Source: Erythrobacter cryptus DSM 12079
GTDB taxonomy: Bacteria; Pseudomonadota; Alphaproteobacteria; Sphingomonadales; Sphingomonadaceae
Direction of reading: 5' to 3'
DNA length: 64,000 nt
Assembly: GCF_000422985.1 (NCBI RefSeq)
Contig: NZ_AUHC01000008.1
Coordinates: 1 to 64,000, forward strand
Part shown: in pieces, positions 1-6,985 of the stretch
Layout of the letters: each line of letters begins with the position of its first letter
Numbering within the stretch: position 1 is the stretch's first letter
Notes under the pieces: model-generated
The model's input: the letters and a program-made list of their open reading frames with translations, nothing else
What the model was told of the DNA's origin: nothing
The model's database searches: none
Made by a program: the position numbers and the translations under genes

Positions 1-316
1 CGATCCGCTGCTCGAGGCCGTGCCGGAAGGCAGCATCTTCCTCGCCGACAAGGCCTATGACAGCGACGCCATCCGCGACAAGGTCGAGGCGCGCGGCAGC
101 TTCGCCAACATCCCGCCAAAGGCCAACCGCAAGAAGGGCTTCGCCTTCAGCTCCTTCCTCTACCGCTATCGCAACCTGATCGAGCGCTTCTTCGGAAAAC
201 TCAAGCACGCCAGAGGCTTGGCCACGCGATACGACAAACGCGCCGACAACTTCCTCGCCGCTGCCAAACTCTTCTCAACTCGCCTATGGATCGCAGCTAA
301 TGAGTCCACGGCTTAG
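1..316 (+). mobile_element. Right-hand end of an IS5-family insertion sequence (left part outside window)
   Basis: The window opens inside an insertion sequence: the first gene is the C-terminal part of a DDE transposase, and the native gene recF begins immediately after its stop codon on the other strand. The right end is placed near base 316 only because recF occupies the sequence beyond it. No terminal inverted repeat can be confirmed, since the left end is not in the window. Confidence 0.6.
2..316 (+). CDS. IS5-family transposase, C-terminal fragment (5' end cut by window edge)
   Basis: About 104 residues of a DDE transposase, open from the window edge (reading frame starts at base 2) to a TAG at 314-316. 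The catalytic-domain signature Y-x2-R-x3-E-x6-K is fully present in YRNLIERFFGKLK and its preceding residues, which supplies the last acidic residue of the DDE triad. The upstream LADKAYDSD segment matches the second-aspartate region. The C-terminal STRLWIAANESTA resembles IS5-group transposases common in sphingomonads. The fragment looks intact as far as it is visible. Its stop codon overlaps the recF stop on the opposite strand. Confidence 0.85.
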   Translation, partial: DPLLEAVPEGSIFLADKAYDSDAIRDKVEARGSFANIPPKANRKKGFAFSSFLYRYRNLIERFFGKLKHARGLATRYDKRADNFLAAAKLFSTRLWIAANESTA

Positions 317-1401
317 AGCGGCGCGGCGCTGCCGGCGCTGACCTGCCACACCGCCGCTTCGTCGCGGATTGCCGCGAAGGGGGCCAGTTCGGTGCCGGTC
401 ATCCACACCTGCGCGCTGCCGGCGGCAAGGCGGCTCAGCAGCGCGGCGCGGCGGCGCGGATCGAGATGGGCGGCCACCTCGTCGAGCAGCAGCACGCTTG
501 GCCGCCCGGCCGCGGCGAGCGCGCTGTGGGCAAGGGTGATGGCGATCAGCATCGCCTTCTGTTCGCCGGTCGAACAGGCCGCTGCCAGCTGGCCGCTCCC
601 CGCCATGCGCACCTCGAGCTCGTCGCGCTGCGGCCCGGTGAGCGCGCGGCCCGCCGCCCGATCCCGCGCCCGGCCGCGCGCGAGCGCCTCGGCGAGCGCG
701 CCCTCCTCCATCGGGCCGCCGGGGCGGTAGGTGAGGAGCGGGCGGGCGAAGGGTTCGCTCGGCAGGGCGGAAAGCTCATCGGCGAGGCGCTGGACGAGTT
801 CGGCGCGGGTGCGCGCCAGCGCCGCGCCATGGGCGGCGGCCCTGTGCTCGAGCGCCTCGAGCCAGCGCGGATCGCCCCCGCTTTCGAGCAAGCGGGCGCG
901 CTCGCGCAGCGCGGTTTCAAAGGCGCTCACCTCGCGGGCATGATCGGGCGCGATGGCGAGGGCCATGCGGTCGATGAAGCGCCGCCGCGCCCCGGCGCTG
1001 TCGGTGAACAGGCCATCCATCGCCGGGGTGAGCCAGGTGAGCGCCAGCCACTCGGCCAGCCGCGCCGCGCTGGCGGGCGCGCCGTTGATGCGCACCAGCC
1101 GCCGCCCGCTCTGCCCCGGCTCGGAATAGGTGCCAAGCCGGGCCGTGACCGCGCCCGCTTCGGTAAGGCTCGCACCGATGGCAAAGGCAAGGGGCGCCGC
1201 ATCGGGCGCGGTGCGGCGGCCGAGTTCGCCCAGATTGGCGCGCCGCAGGCCCCGGCCTGGCCCGAGCAGCGAAAGCGCCTCGATGAGGTTGGTCTTGCCC
1301 GCGCCGTTCTCGCCCACCAGCAGGTTGAAATGGGCCGTCTCGCCGAGCGTGGTGGCGGCGTGGTTGCGGAAGTTTTCAAGCGTGATGCGGCTGAGGCCCA
1401 T
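313..1401 (-). CDS. recF: DNA replication/repair ATPase RecF
   Basis: A 362-residue SMC-like ATPase that loads RecA at gapped DNA during recombinational repair and replication-fork restart. Residues 1-12 give the typical RecF N-terminus (SRITLENFRN). Walker A is VGENGAGKTN with Lys36. The signature region TGEQKAMLIAITLAH and the Walker B LLLDEVAAHLD lie near residues 280-315. Length is normal for the family. The usual dnaA/dnaN neighbours are absent: downstream is an insertion sequence whose transposase stop overlaps the recF TAA, and upstream is a divergent psp-like operon. The last few residues may have been altered by the insertion. Confidence 0.95.
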   Translation of the reverse strand: MGLSRITLENFRNHAATTLGETAHFNLLVGENGAGKTNLIEALSLLGPGRGLRRANLGELGRRTAPDAAPLAFAIGASLTEAGAVTARLGTYSEPGQSGRRLVRINGAPASAARLAEWLALTWLTPAMDGLFTDSAGARRRFIDRMALAIAPDHAREVSAFETALRERARLLESGGDPRWLEALEHRAAAHGAALARTRAELVQRLADELSALPSEPFARPLLTYRPGGPMEEGALAEALARGRARDRAAGRALTGPQRDELEVRMAGSGQLAAACSTGEQKAMLIAITLAHSALAAAGRPSVLLLDEVAAHLDPRRRAALLSRLAAGSAQVWMTGTELAPFAAIRDEAAVWQVSAGSAAPL

Positions 1402-1466
1402 GGCGTGGGCGCGGGGTTAGCACAGGCTGGCGATTTGGCCAGAGCGCGCGGGGCAAAAAGGTGCTC

Positions 1467-1479
1467 GCCAATCCTTGGC
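1467..1479. promoter_or_regulatory. Perfect palindrome, candidate enhancer site for the downstream sigma-54 promoter
   Basis: GCCAA-TCC-TTGGC is a perfect 13-bp palindrome about 100-125 bp upstream of the expected sigma-54 start site, the usual place for an enhancer-binding protein. A second related dyad (CTGGC-N6-GCCAG) lies near 1430-1445. That it binds PspF or a similar activator is inference only. Confidence 0.35.
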
Positions 1480-1565
1480 AAAAAATCCCAAGCTTTCGGA
1501 TGGCTGAATGGGGCGTTGGCCGCCTGAAAGCATGGGAATGGCGCAAATCCGGCGTTTTTCGGGTT

Positions 1566-1581
1566 TGGCACGGCTCGTGCA
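1566..1581 (+). promoter_or_regulatory. Sigma-54 (RpoN) promoter of the micropeptide-pspC operon
   Basis: TGGCACG-GCTC-GTGCA matches the -24/-12 consensus TGGCACG-N4-TTGCA at all but one position and keeps the invariant GG-N10-GC spacing. The expected start is near 1592, giving a leader of about 50 nt before the first 37-codon gene. Sigma-54 control fits the phage-shock theme, since psp operons of enterobacteria use this sigma factor with PspF. Confidence 0.7.
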
Positions 1582-1643
1582 GAAGGTTGGGCATCCCCGG
1601 GATGGTCCCGGATCGGATCGAAAAGACCAAGGAGATGGCCACC

Positions 1644-1757
1644 ATGTTCGCCACCGAAACCACCGCCCGCCTGTCCGCCGCCGCCTTCGCCATCGTGCTC
1701 TCGGCGCTGTCCTTCGCCTACGCGATCATCCCCGCCACCCCCGCGCTGGTTGCCTGA
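1644..1757 (+). CDS. 37-residue single-span membrane peptide, first tandem copy
   Basis: A tiny protein whose middle (residues 10-31) is one hydrophobic helix, preceded by a short polar N-terminus with one Arg. AGGAG at 1630-1634 is well spaced for the ATG at 1644. An in-frame ATG at 1635 is too close to that site. It shares the pattern TARL-x-xAAFA-x-VL and the motif AYAIIPA-x-P with the next gene, so the two are paralogues from a tandem duplication. It lies in a sigma-54 operon ahead of pspC. No named family is recognised. A regulatory or structural role at the inner membrane, like PspB/PspD, is inference. Confidence 0.7.
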   Translation: MFATETTARLSAAAFAIVLSALSFAYAIIPATPALVA

Positions 1758-1792
1758 TGGCCCCGCGCACACAGCAACAGAAAGGAATGTCC

Positions 1793-1906
1793 ATGTTCGG
1801 CTCCGACAACACCGCCCGCCTCGCTTCGGCTGCTTTTGCCGTGGTCCTCACCATCGCCAGCCTTGCCTATGCCATCATCCCGGCCAGCCCCGGCATGATC
1901 GCCTGA
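1793..1906 (+). CDS. 37-residue single-span membrane peptide, second tandem copy
   Basis: Same length as the preceding gene and the same architecture: residues 7-17 (TARLASAAFAV) and AYAIIPASP near 26-34 align without gaps to copy one. AAAGGA at 1781-1786 suits the ATG at 1793; an in-frame ATG at 1787 is too near. The gap between the two genes is 35 bp and pspC follows 31 bp later, so one transcript is likely. Conservation of the AYAIIPA motif between copies argues that both are translated and under selection. Function unknown. Confidence 0.7.
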   Translation: MFGSDNTARLASAAFAVVLTIASLAYAIIPASPGMIA

Positions 1907-1937
1907 CCACAACGCTCGCACAGGAGACTGAAGGACC

Positions 1938-2153
1938 ATGAACGACATCGTCGGCAACACCCCCGGCAAGCCGCCCCGCGGCAGCTTCCGCCTCGACAAG
2001 GGCAAGGCCAAGGTGTTCGGGGTGTGCGCCGGGATCGGCAATTATTTCGGCATCGACCCGATGCTGGTGCGGATCGGCTTTGTCGCCGCCACGCTGCTCG
2101 GCTTCGGCAGCCCGGTGCTGATCTACCTTGCGATCGCCTTGATCGCCGATTGA
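1938..2153 (+). CDS. pspC: PspC-domain membrane protein
   Basis: A 71-residue protein that is essentially one PspC domain: a basic stretch (FRLDKGKAKVFGVCAGIGNY), the conserved FGIDPMLVRIGFV, then a C-terminal hydrophobic helix. In enterobacteria PspC is an inner-membrane partner of PspA/PspB that senses envelope stress. Here neither pspA nor pspB is in the window, and the partners are the two 37-residue peptides upstream. AAGGA precedes the ATG at 1938. The E. coli protein is longer (about 119 residues), so only the core domain is present. A terminator follows at 2218. Confidence 0.85.
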   Translation: MNDIVGNTPGKPPRGSFRLDKGKAKVFGVCAGIGNYFGIDPMLVRIGFVAATLLGFGSPVLIYLAIALIAD

Positions 2154-2217
2154 CTGCAGCCTGCCTGAGGCCCGACCCGGTTGCCGGGCGGCTGCACACC
2201 GATCCCAATCAACCGGG

Positions 2218-2243
2218 AGGGGCCGCAAGGCCCCTCTTGTGTG
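2218..2243 (+). terminator. Rho-independent terminator after pspC
   Basis: A perfect 8-bp stem (GAGGGGCC paired with GGCCCCTC) with a GCAA tetraloop, followed by TTGTGTGT. It lies between pspC and the convergent SDR gene. Confidence 0.75.
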
Positions 2244-2262
2244 TCAGGGGCCCTCTTGCCTT

Positions 2263-3045
2263 TCACATCGCCGAAATGCCGCCGTCGATCTTGAGTTCGG
2301 CCCCGGTGACGAAGCGGCTTTCATCGCTGGCGAGATAGACCACCGCCTGGGCGATGTCATTGGGCTCACCCACAAAGCCAAGCGGGATCTGCCGCGCCAG
2401 CTTGTCCATCAGCACATCCTTGTCGAGCGCATGGGCGCGCGCCGTGCCATCGAGGATCGGGGTATCGACAAAGGTGGGGTGGATCGAATTGCAGCGGATG
2501 TTCATGCGCTTCTTGGCGCAGTGCAGCGCGATCGACTTCGAGAGCATCCACATCGCCGCCTTGCTGGCATTGTAGGCAGGCATGGTGTCGCTGGCGATCA
2601 GCCCGGCGATCGAGGAGATGTTGATGATCGATCCCGGCGCGTGTTCGCGCATCAGCGGCAGGGCCTTCTGGCAGCCGTGGAAGATCGAATTGACGTTGAT
2701 GTCAAAGCAGCGCTGCCAATCGGCAAAGGTGCAGGTCTCGATATTGCCGGGAACCCCGATCCCGGCATTGTTGACGAGCACGTTAAGACCGCCGAGCTTG
2801 TCGCGCGCGGCATCGATGGCGGCTTCCCATTGCTCGGGGCTGGTCACATCATGGGCGAGGGCAAAGGCGGTGCCATCGCCGAGTTCGGCATTGATCATGG
2901 CCGCGGTTTCCTCGGCCCCGGCGGCGTTGATGTCAGTGGCCAGCACCCGCGCGCCCTCGCGCGCGAGCGCCAGGCAATGCGCCCGTCCCAAACCCTGCGC
3001 CGCGCCCGTCACCAGCGCCAGCTTGCCCGATACCCTTCCCGTCAT
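2263..3045 (-). CDS. SDR-family NAD(P)-dependent oxidoreductase
   Basis: A 260-residue classical short-chain dehydrogenase. It has the cofactor motif TGAAQGLG (residues 13-20), an acidic residue after strand 2 (ATDIN) that favours NAD over NADP, NNAG near 92, and the catalytic Ser...YNASK pair near 145-162. The C-terminus GGISAM is typical. The substrate cannot be told from sequence; relatives are annotated as cyclohexanol, 3-oxoacyl or glucose dehydrogenases. Its ATG overlaps the stop of the upstream Nudix gene (3042-3045), so the two are translationally coupled. Confidence 0.9.
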   Translation of the reverse strand: MTGRVSGKLALVTGAAQGLGRAHCLALAREGARVLATDINAAGAEETAAMINAELGDGTAFALAHDVTSPEQWEAAIDAARDKLGGLNVLVNNAGIGVPGNIETCTFADWQRCFDINVNSIFHGCQKALPLMREHAPGSIINISSIAGLIASDTMPAYNASKAAMWMLSKSIALHCAKKRMNIRCNSIHPTFVDTPILDGTARAHALDKDVLMDKLARQIPLGFVGEPNDIAQAVVYLASDESRFVTGAELKIDGGISAM

Positions 3046-3668
3046 GTCTCATCCCCTTGCAAGAATAGTGGTGTGAGCAGCATTGCGATGCGCACGTCCA
3101 CCCCGTGCCCGGCGCGGCGCCAGTCCGCAACGAAATCGGCAAGGCCGGCAAGCGCCACGCGGTGGACGGTGATGTTCTCGCCCGCGGTGCCTCCGCCGGC
3201 GCTCACCCGGGTGAGCCCGGTGGCCTTCAGAAGCGTGAAGCATTCGGACACCATCCCGGGCGAGGAATAGAAATCGCCCAGCACCTCGAGCCGCGCGGCG
3301 CGGTAGCCGGTTTCCTCCTCGAGCTCGCGCGCCGCGGCGCTCAGCGCATCCTCGCCCTCGCCCCCGGCCTCGTCGCCCACCAGCCCGGCCGGGATCTCGA
3401 GGCAGAAGCGCGCGAGCGGCACGCGATACTGGCTCACCAGGATCACGTGGCGCGTGCCATCGGGATCGGTGTCGAGCGCGATGATCGCCGCGGCGCGGAT
3501 GCCCCGCGCGCGCCCGACATATTCCCAGCGCCCGCGGCGCTTGGCGGTGATGAAGCGGCCTTCCCACATCACTTCCTCGGGAAGGTCGGCATCTGTGTCT
3601 GTGATCACGCGCGGCTCCGTTGCGGGCAGGTGTGGCGCCCTTCGACAGGCTGGCGCGCGGCTGGTCAA
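3042..3668 (-). CDS. Nudix hydrolase, ADP-ribose pyrophosphatase-like
   Basis: A 208-residue Nudix hydrolase. The catalytic box appears as E-x7-RELEEETGY (metal-binding glutamates in REL-EE). A glycine-rich insertion replaces its first Gly. The preceding FCLEIPAGLVG and the following LGDFYSSPGMVSE are the marks of the ADP-ribose pyrophosphatase (NudF-like) group, which hydrolyses ADP-ribose to AMP and ribose 5-phosphate. Pairing with an NAD-type SDR may point to nucleotide-sugar or NAD-metabolite clean-up, but this is inference. The first 20 residues look poorly conserved and the real start could be internal. Confidence 0.88.
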   Translation of the reverse strand: MTSRAPACRRAPHLPATEPRVITDTDADLPEEVMWEGRFITAKRRGRWEYVGRARGIRAAAIIALDTDPDGTRHVILVSQYRVPLARFCLEIPAGLVGDEAGGEGEDALSAAARELEEETGYRAARLEVLGDFYSSPGMVSECFTLLKATGLTRVSAGGGTAGENITVHRVALAGLADFVADWRRAGHGVDVRIAMLLTPLFLQGDET

Positions 3669-3681
3669 GCCCCTGATTGCG

Positions 3682-4356
3682 TCAGACCTCGATCAGCCGG
3701 TCGGGCAGTTCGTTGACGTCCTCGGCCCCGCGCGGGAAATGCTCGGCCAGCACGTGGCCGACATCGCGCACGCCCGCGGCCAGCCCCTCGGCCACGCGGC
3801 CCTTGCGGATATGGGCGAGCATGTCGGCCATGGCCTCGCCCCACACCTCTGCCGAAACCTTGGCCGCGATGGCCTCATCGGCGACGATCTCGGCGCGGTG
3901 TTCGGCCATCGAGAGATAGATCAGCACCCCGGTGCGCCCGGTGGTGCGGCGATCGGCACCCACCTTGAACTGGCGCACCGCCTGGGCGTGGACGCGCATG
4001 GTCTTGACCGGGCCGGGCACCAGCAGCCACTTGAGCGGCTGCCATTGCTGGATCAGCCACACGCCAAGAAACTTCACGAGCCCCAAGGCGATCACCATGC
4101 TGGCAAGCTCGCCGGTGGTCCACTGGTGGTCCCACCCACCAAAGGCCGCGTCCCAGGCCTCGAGAAAGGGCAGGGGAAAGGCCGCAAAGAGGCTCATCGC
4201 GGTGAAGGCCGCCCCCGCCGCCCACAGCAGCGCGACATCGGTATAGCCATCCGAACTGTCGGCCAGCACGGTGACGATCTCGCCCGCGGTCTGCGCCTCG
4301 GCCGCGGCCACGGCCTCGCTCACCAACTGGCGTCCGGCATCATCAAGATAGGCCAT
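3682..4356 (-). CDS. TPM-domain membrane protein (second of pair)
   Basis: A 224-residue protein with the start of a TPM domain at its N-terminus (ETV/AGEIVTVLADSSDGYTDVALLW), two hydrophobic segments around residues 38-65 and 80-105, and a C-terminal half containing AEHRAEIVADEAI and GMADMLAHIRKGRVAEGL, which is typical of YgcG/TPM proteins. Family members are linked to envelope assembly and photosystem maintenance; biochemical roles are poorly known. It follows the first TPM gene by 3 bp and completes a lemA-TPM-TPM operon. Confidence 0.85.
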   Translation of the reverse strand: MAYLDDAGRQLVSEAVAAAEAQTAGEIVTVLADSSDGYTDVALLWAAGAAFTAMSLFAAFPLPFLEAWDAAFGGWDHQWTTGELASMVIALGLVKFLGVWLIQQWQPLKWLLVPGPVKTMRVHAQAVRQFKVGADRRTTGRTGVLIYLSMAEHRAEIVADEAIAAKVSAEVWGEAMADMLAHIRKGRVAEGLAAGVRDVGHVLAEHFPRGAEDVNELPDRLIEV

Positions 4357-4359
4357 GGC

Positions 4360-5193
4360 TCACCACCCCCCGGAGGCGCCGCCGCCCCCGAACGATCCGC
4401 CTCCGCCGGAAAAGCCGCCGCCGCCCCAGCCGCCCCCGCCGCTGCGGCCGCCGCCCGACATCATCCCCCGGGCAATGGCGCTGCCCACTTCCCACAGGAT
4501 GATGTCGCGCGCGGTATCGCCAAGGTCGCGGCTGCCCCAGGGGCCGGCGCCGCGGGCACGATAGCGCCGCCGCCGCCCGCGCCCGGCGAGCGCAGGCAGG
4601 ATGAAGAAGAAGAATAGGAAGGCAAGCCAGATCAGCACGCCCACCGGAAAGCCGCCATCGCTCTTGCGCTTCTTGCCGGCCTCGGCCGCGACCTTGGCAG
4701 CCTCCTCGGGCGGAAGCTGCAATTGCGCGATGATCGCGTCGGTCCCGGCCTCGATCCCCCCGGCAAAGTCGCCATTGCGGAAGGCGGGCAGGATGGTGTT
4801 CTGGATGATCAGCGCCGCAAGCGCATCGGTGAGGTAGCCTTCCAGCCCATAGCCGACCTCGATGCGCACCTTGCGCTCGTTGGGCGCAACCAGGAGCAGC
4901 GCGCCATCGTCACGCTCCTTGTCGCCAAGGCCCCAGTGCCGGCCGAGCTGGTAGCCATAATCGGCAATGTCATAGCCGTTGAGATCGGGCACGGTCGCCA
5001 CCACCAGCTGGCGCTGCGACTGGGCCTCGAGCGCCTCGAGCTTGGCGGTAAGGCGCGCCTCGACCTCGGGCGGGAGGAGATCGGCGGCATCCACCACCCG
5101 CCCGGTGAGCGGGGGAAATTGCGGCTCGGCGGCAAGGGGCGCGGCGAGCCACGCCCCCACCAGTGCCAGCGCCAGGGCAAGGAGCCGGATCAC
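4360..5193 (-). CDS. YgcG-type TPM-domain protein with glycine-rich tail
   Basis: A 277-residue protein with an N-terminal signal peptide (LALALALVGAWLAAPLAA), a complete TPM domain at about residues 28-150 (GRVVDAADLLPPEVEARL, VRIEVGYGLEGYLTD), a transmembrane helix near 190-208 followed by an RGRRRRYRARG stop-transfer, and a cytosolic tail of GGGG/S repeats. This is the standard YgcG layout. It sits 6 bp after lemA, a pairing seen widely in bacteria. The glycine-rich tail is low complexity and not diagnostic. Confidence 0.9.
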   Translation of the reverse strand: MIRLLALALALVGAWLAAPLAAEPQFPPLTGRVVDAADLLPPEVEARLTAKLEALEAQSQRQLVVATVPDLNGYDIADYGYQLGRHWGLGDKERDDGALLLVAPNERKVRIEVGYGLEGYLTDALAALIIQNTILPAFRNGDFAGGIEAGTDAIIAQLQLPPEEAAKVAAEAGKKRKSDGGFPVGVLIWLAFLFFFFILPALAGRGRRRRYRARGAGPWGSRDLGDTARDIILWEVGSAIARGMMSGGGRSGGGGWGGGGFSGGGGSFGGGGASGGW

Positions 5194-5199
5194 GGCTGA

Positions 5200-5802
5200 T
5201 CAATTCGTCGTCATGTCGATCTTGGGCGCGGCCTCGGCGCCTTCGGTCACCGCCTTGTAGGGCACCATCGGCTCGGCCCCGTGGATCACCTTGGCGCCGA
5301 TGATATCGGGGAAGGTGCGGATCGTGGTGTTATACTTGCGCACCGCCTCGTTGTAGTCGCGGATGGCCACCGCAATGCGGTTCTCGGTGCCTTCAAGCTG
5401 GCTTTGCAGCGCGAGGAAGTTCTGGTTCGACTGGATCTGCGGATAGGCCTCGAAGCTGGCGAGCAGCCGCCCGATCCCGGCGCCAAGCTGGCTCTGCGCC
5501 GCGGCGAAGGCCTCCATCTTGGCCGGATCGGTAAGATCATCGGGGGTGATGTTGATCGCGGTGGCCTTGGCGCGCGCCTCGGTCACTTGGGTGAGGATGG
5601 TGCGCTCGTTCTCGGCCGCGCCCTTGGCCACCTCGACGAGATTGGGGATGAGATTGGCGCGGCGCTGGAACTGCGCCTCGACATCGGCCCACTTGGCCTT
5701 GGCCTCTTCTTCCGCCGCCGGCACCGAGTTGATCCCGCAGGCGGCAAGGCTGAAGGCGAGCGCCGCGGCAAGGGCGCCGCGCAGCATGGTGGCAAATGGC
5801 AT
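5200..5802 (-). CDS. lemA: LemA-family lipoprotein
   Basis: LemA family protein: a lipoprotein signal with lipobox LAAC (Cys22), then a long helical region with INSVPAAEEEAKAKWADVEAQ, RRANLIPNLVEVAKG (the family signature) and AVRKYNTTIRTFPDIIG near the C-terminus. The ATG at 5802 is preferred over upstream in-frame starts because AGGAGGG lies 9 nt upstream of it and the signal peptide begins there. First gene of a three-gene envelope operon with two TPM proteins. The cellular role is not established; the family is associated with membrane remodelling. Confidence 0.92.
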   Translation of the reverse strand: MPFATMLRGALAAALAFSLAACGINSVPAAEEEAKAKWADVEAQFQRRANLIPNLVEVAKGAAENERTILTQVTEARAKATAINITPDDLTDPAKMEAFAAAQSQLGAGIGRLLASFEAYPQIQSNQNFLALQSQLEGTENRIAVAIRDYNEAVRKYNTTIRTFPDIIGAKVIHGAEPMVPYKAVTEGAEAAPKIDMTTN

Positions 5803-5859
5803 GAAGCAATCCCTCCTGTTTGCGCGCGGGGGGAGAAGGCCCCGGCACTGTGTATTGCG

Positions 5860-5887
5860 GATATAGCACACCCCGGCCCCCATTCAA
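5860..5887 (-). promoter_or_regulatory. Sigma-70-type promoter of the lemA operon
   Basis: On the minus strand TTGAAT (5882-5887) and TATATC (5860-5865) are separated by 16 bp, about 60 bp upstream of the lemA start. Good agreement with the housekeeping consensus; not experimentally supported. Confidence 0.5.
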
Positions 5888-5985
5888 GCGGGGCAAGGGG
5901 GTAAAGTTATGGCTTGGCAGGGCCTTGCGCGGGTGCCACAAGCGCGGCTGCAACCAAGTCTTGCAAGCCAATCAGGGGGATCGCC

Positions 5986-6408
5986 ATGCTTTCGGAATTT
6001 CGGGCCTTCATCGCCAGAGGCAATGTCATCGATCTGGCTGTCGGGGTGATCATCGGCGGCGCCTTCGGCACGATCGTCACCTCGCTCACCGAGGAGATCA
6101 TCATGCCGATCGTCGGGGCGATCTCCGGCAATATCGACTTTTCGGATCGCTATATCGTGCTTTCGGGCGAGGTGGCGCCGGGCACGCCGCTCGCCGCCGC
6201 GCGCGAGGCGGGGGCCAATGTGATCGGCCTTGGCGCCTTTGTCTCGAGCGTGATCAATTTCCTCATCCTTGCCTTCATCATCTTCCTGATGGTGCGCTAT
6301 GTGAACCGGCTCACCGCGCAATTTGCCAAGCCCGAGGAGCCGGCCGCGCCTGCGGGGCCGAGCGAGATCGACCTGCTCACCGAGATCAGGGACGCGCTCA
6401 AGAAATAA
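5986..6408 (+). CDS. mscL: Large-conductance mechanosensitive channel MscL
   Basis: A 140-residue MscL. The N-terminus [22 protein letters not shown] is the conserved S1/TM1 entrance, followed by the TM1 pore helix. A periplasmic loop spans about residues 42-76, TM2 about 78-102 and the C-terminal bundle carries [15 protein letters not shown]. It forms the pentameric channel that opens under hypo-osmotic shock. The ATG at 5986 with AGGGGGAT upstream is chosen over earlier in-frame starts. It is divergent from lemA. Confidence 0.95.
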   Translation: MLSEFRAFIARGNVIDLAVGVIIGGAFGTIVTSLTEEIIMPIVGAISGNIDFSDRYIVLSGEVAPGTPLAAAREAGANVIGLGAFVSSVINFLILAFIIFLMVRYVNRLTAQFAKPEEPAAPAGPSEIDLLTEIRDALKK

Positions 6409-6448
6409 GGCGCCTTTGTTTTGCGCGCCCCCATCCGGGGGCGCGTCC

Positions 6449-6520
6449 TCGGTGCAGTTCCCTTCGCTTTGCTGTGGGGCACCTGCGGGCGGGCGGTCGC
6501 CCTTGCGGTCGCTGCGCGAC
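6449..6520 (+). repeat. Dispersed repeat, copy 1 (3' of mscL)
   Basis: A roughly 70-bp stretch containing GGGGCACCTGCGGGCG that is similar over its length to a stretch at 60446-60515 downstream of the aldehyde dehydrogenase gene. Both lie just after a C4-5/G4-5 hairpin at the 3' end of a gene. Immediately upstream is a GCGCCCCC/GGGGGCGC stem (6423-6444) that lacks a T tract. Confidence 0.5.
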
Positions 6521-6556
6521 CGAGGCGTGCCATTGGATACCGCGGTCCGCATCCAC

Positions 6557-6584
6557 TTCACATTCAGGAATGGATCGCTATATC
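6557..6584 (+). promoter_or_regulatory. Sigma-70-type promoter of ssrA
   Basis: TTCACA (6557-6562) and TATATC (6579-6584) are spaced by 16 bp, close to the TTGACA/TATAAT consensus, and sit just ahead of the tmRNA acceptor piece. Predicted start is near 6591. Confidence 0.55.
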
Positions 6585-6590
6585 AGCTCT

Positions 6591-6955
6591 CGCCGGTTTC
6601 GGTCGGCTATGGCGATAAATGGCTGCGTGCAATAGGCACAACGGACCCGGGGGCAGTACCCGGCGGCTCCACCATCTGCGCCGCACCCGGCATGCCGCAA
6701 GCGTGCCGGGCCGGCGGCTCAGCTGATGGGGCCGAACCAGGATCGACGTGTGTTGAAAAGCGTGGTTTTCGCCCGGGCTGAGTAACCCGTCAAAGGCTCA
6801 CATCCACAAGTGCCAACGACAACGAAGCACTTGCTCTGGCTGCGTAATCTGACGGCCTAGCGGCCTGAACTTACAAAGCCTTGAGCGCGGTTGGACCGAC
6901 CGGTCAACAGAACGGATTCCGGGGGCCCGGGGGAGCCTAGCAACAGAATCCCCCA
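6591..6955 (+). ncRNA. ssrA: Circularly permuted two-piece transfer-messenger RNA
   Basis: tmRNA rescues stalled ribosomes. Here the 3' acceptor half comes first: a T-arm with stem CCGGG/CCCGG and loop GGCAGTA, then acceptor strand CGGCTCC and ACCA ending at 6674. After a roughly 53-nt intervening loop containing a CCCGGCA/TGCCGGG hairpin, the 5' half begins at 6728 with GGGGCCG, which pairs over 7 bp with the acceptor strand. It continues with GGATCGACG and the tag frame at 6812-6847 encoding ANDNEALALAA and TAA. This order is the alphaproteobacterial permutation. The 5' and 3' limits of the precursor are estimates (promoter at 6557; last stem near 6951). Confidence 0.9.
6812..6847 (+). other. 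tmRNA proteolysis-tag reading frame (ANDNEALALAA)
   Basis: Twelve codons from GCC to TAA encode ANDNEALALAA. The AND-start and LAA-type C-terminus are the hallmarks of tmRNA degradation tags recognised by ClpXP/ClpAP. The resume codon is taken as GCC at 6812. Confidence 0.88.
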
Positions 6956-6985
6956 CCTTCGCGCCGCTGCCGCTTGCCCTTGCGA

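Noticed and set aside
6423-6444. GC-rich hairpin after mscL as an intrinsic terminator
   Set aside because: The stem is good but no T tract follows on either strand, so it is kept only as flank of the dispersed repeat.
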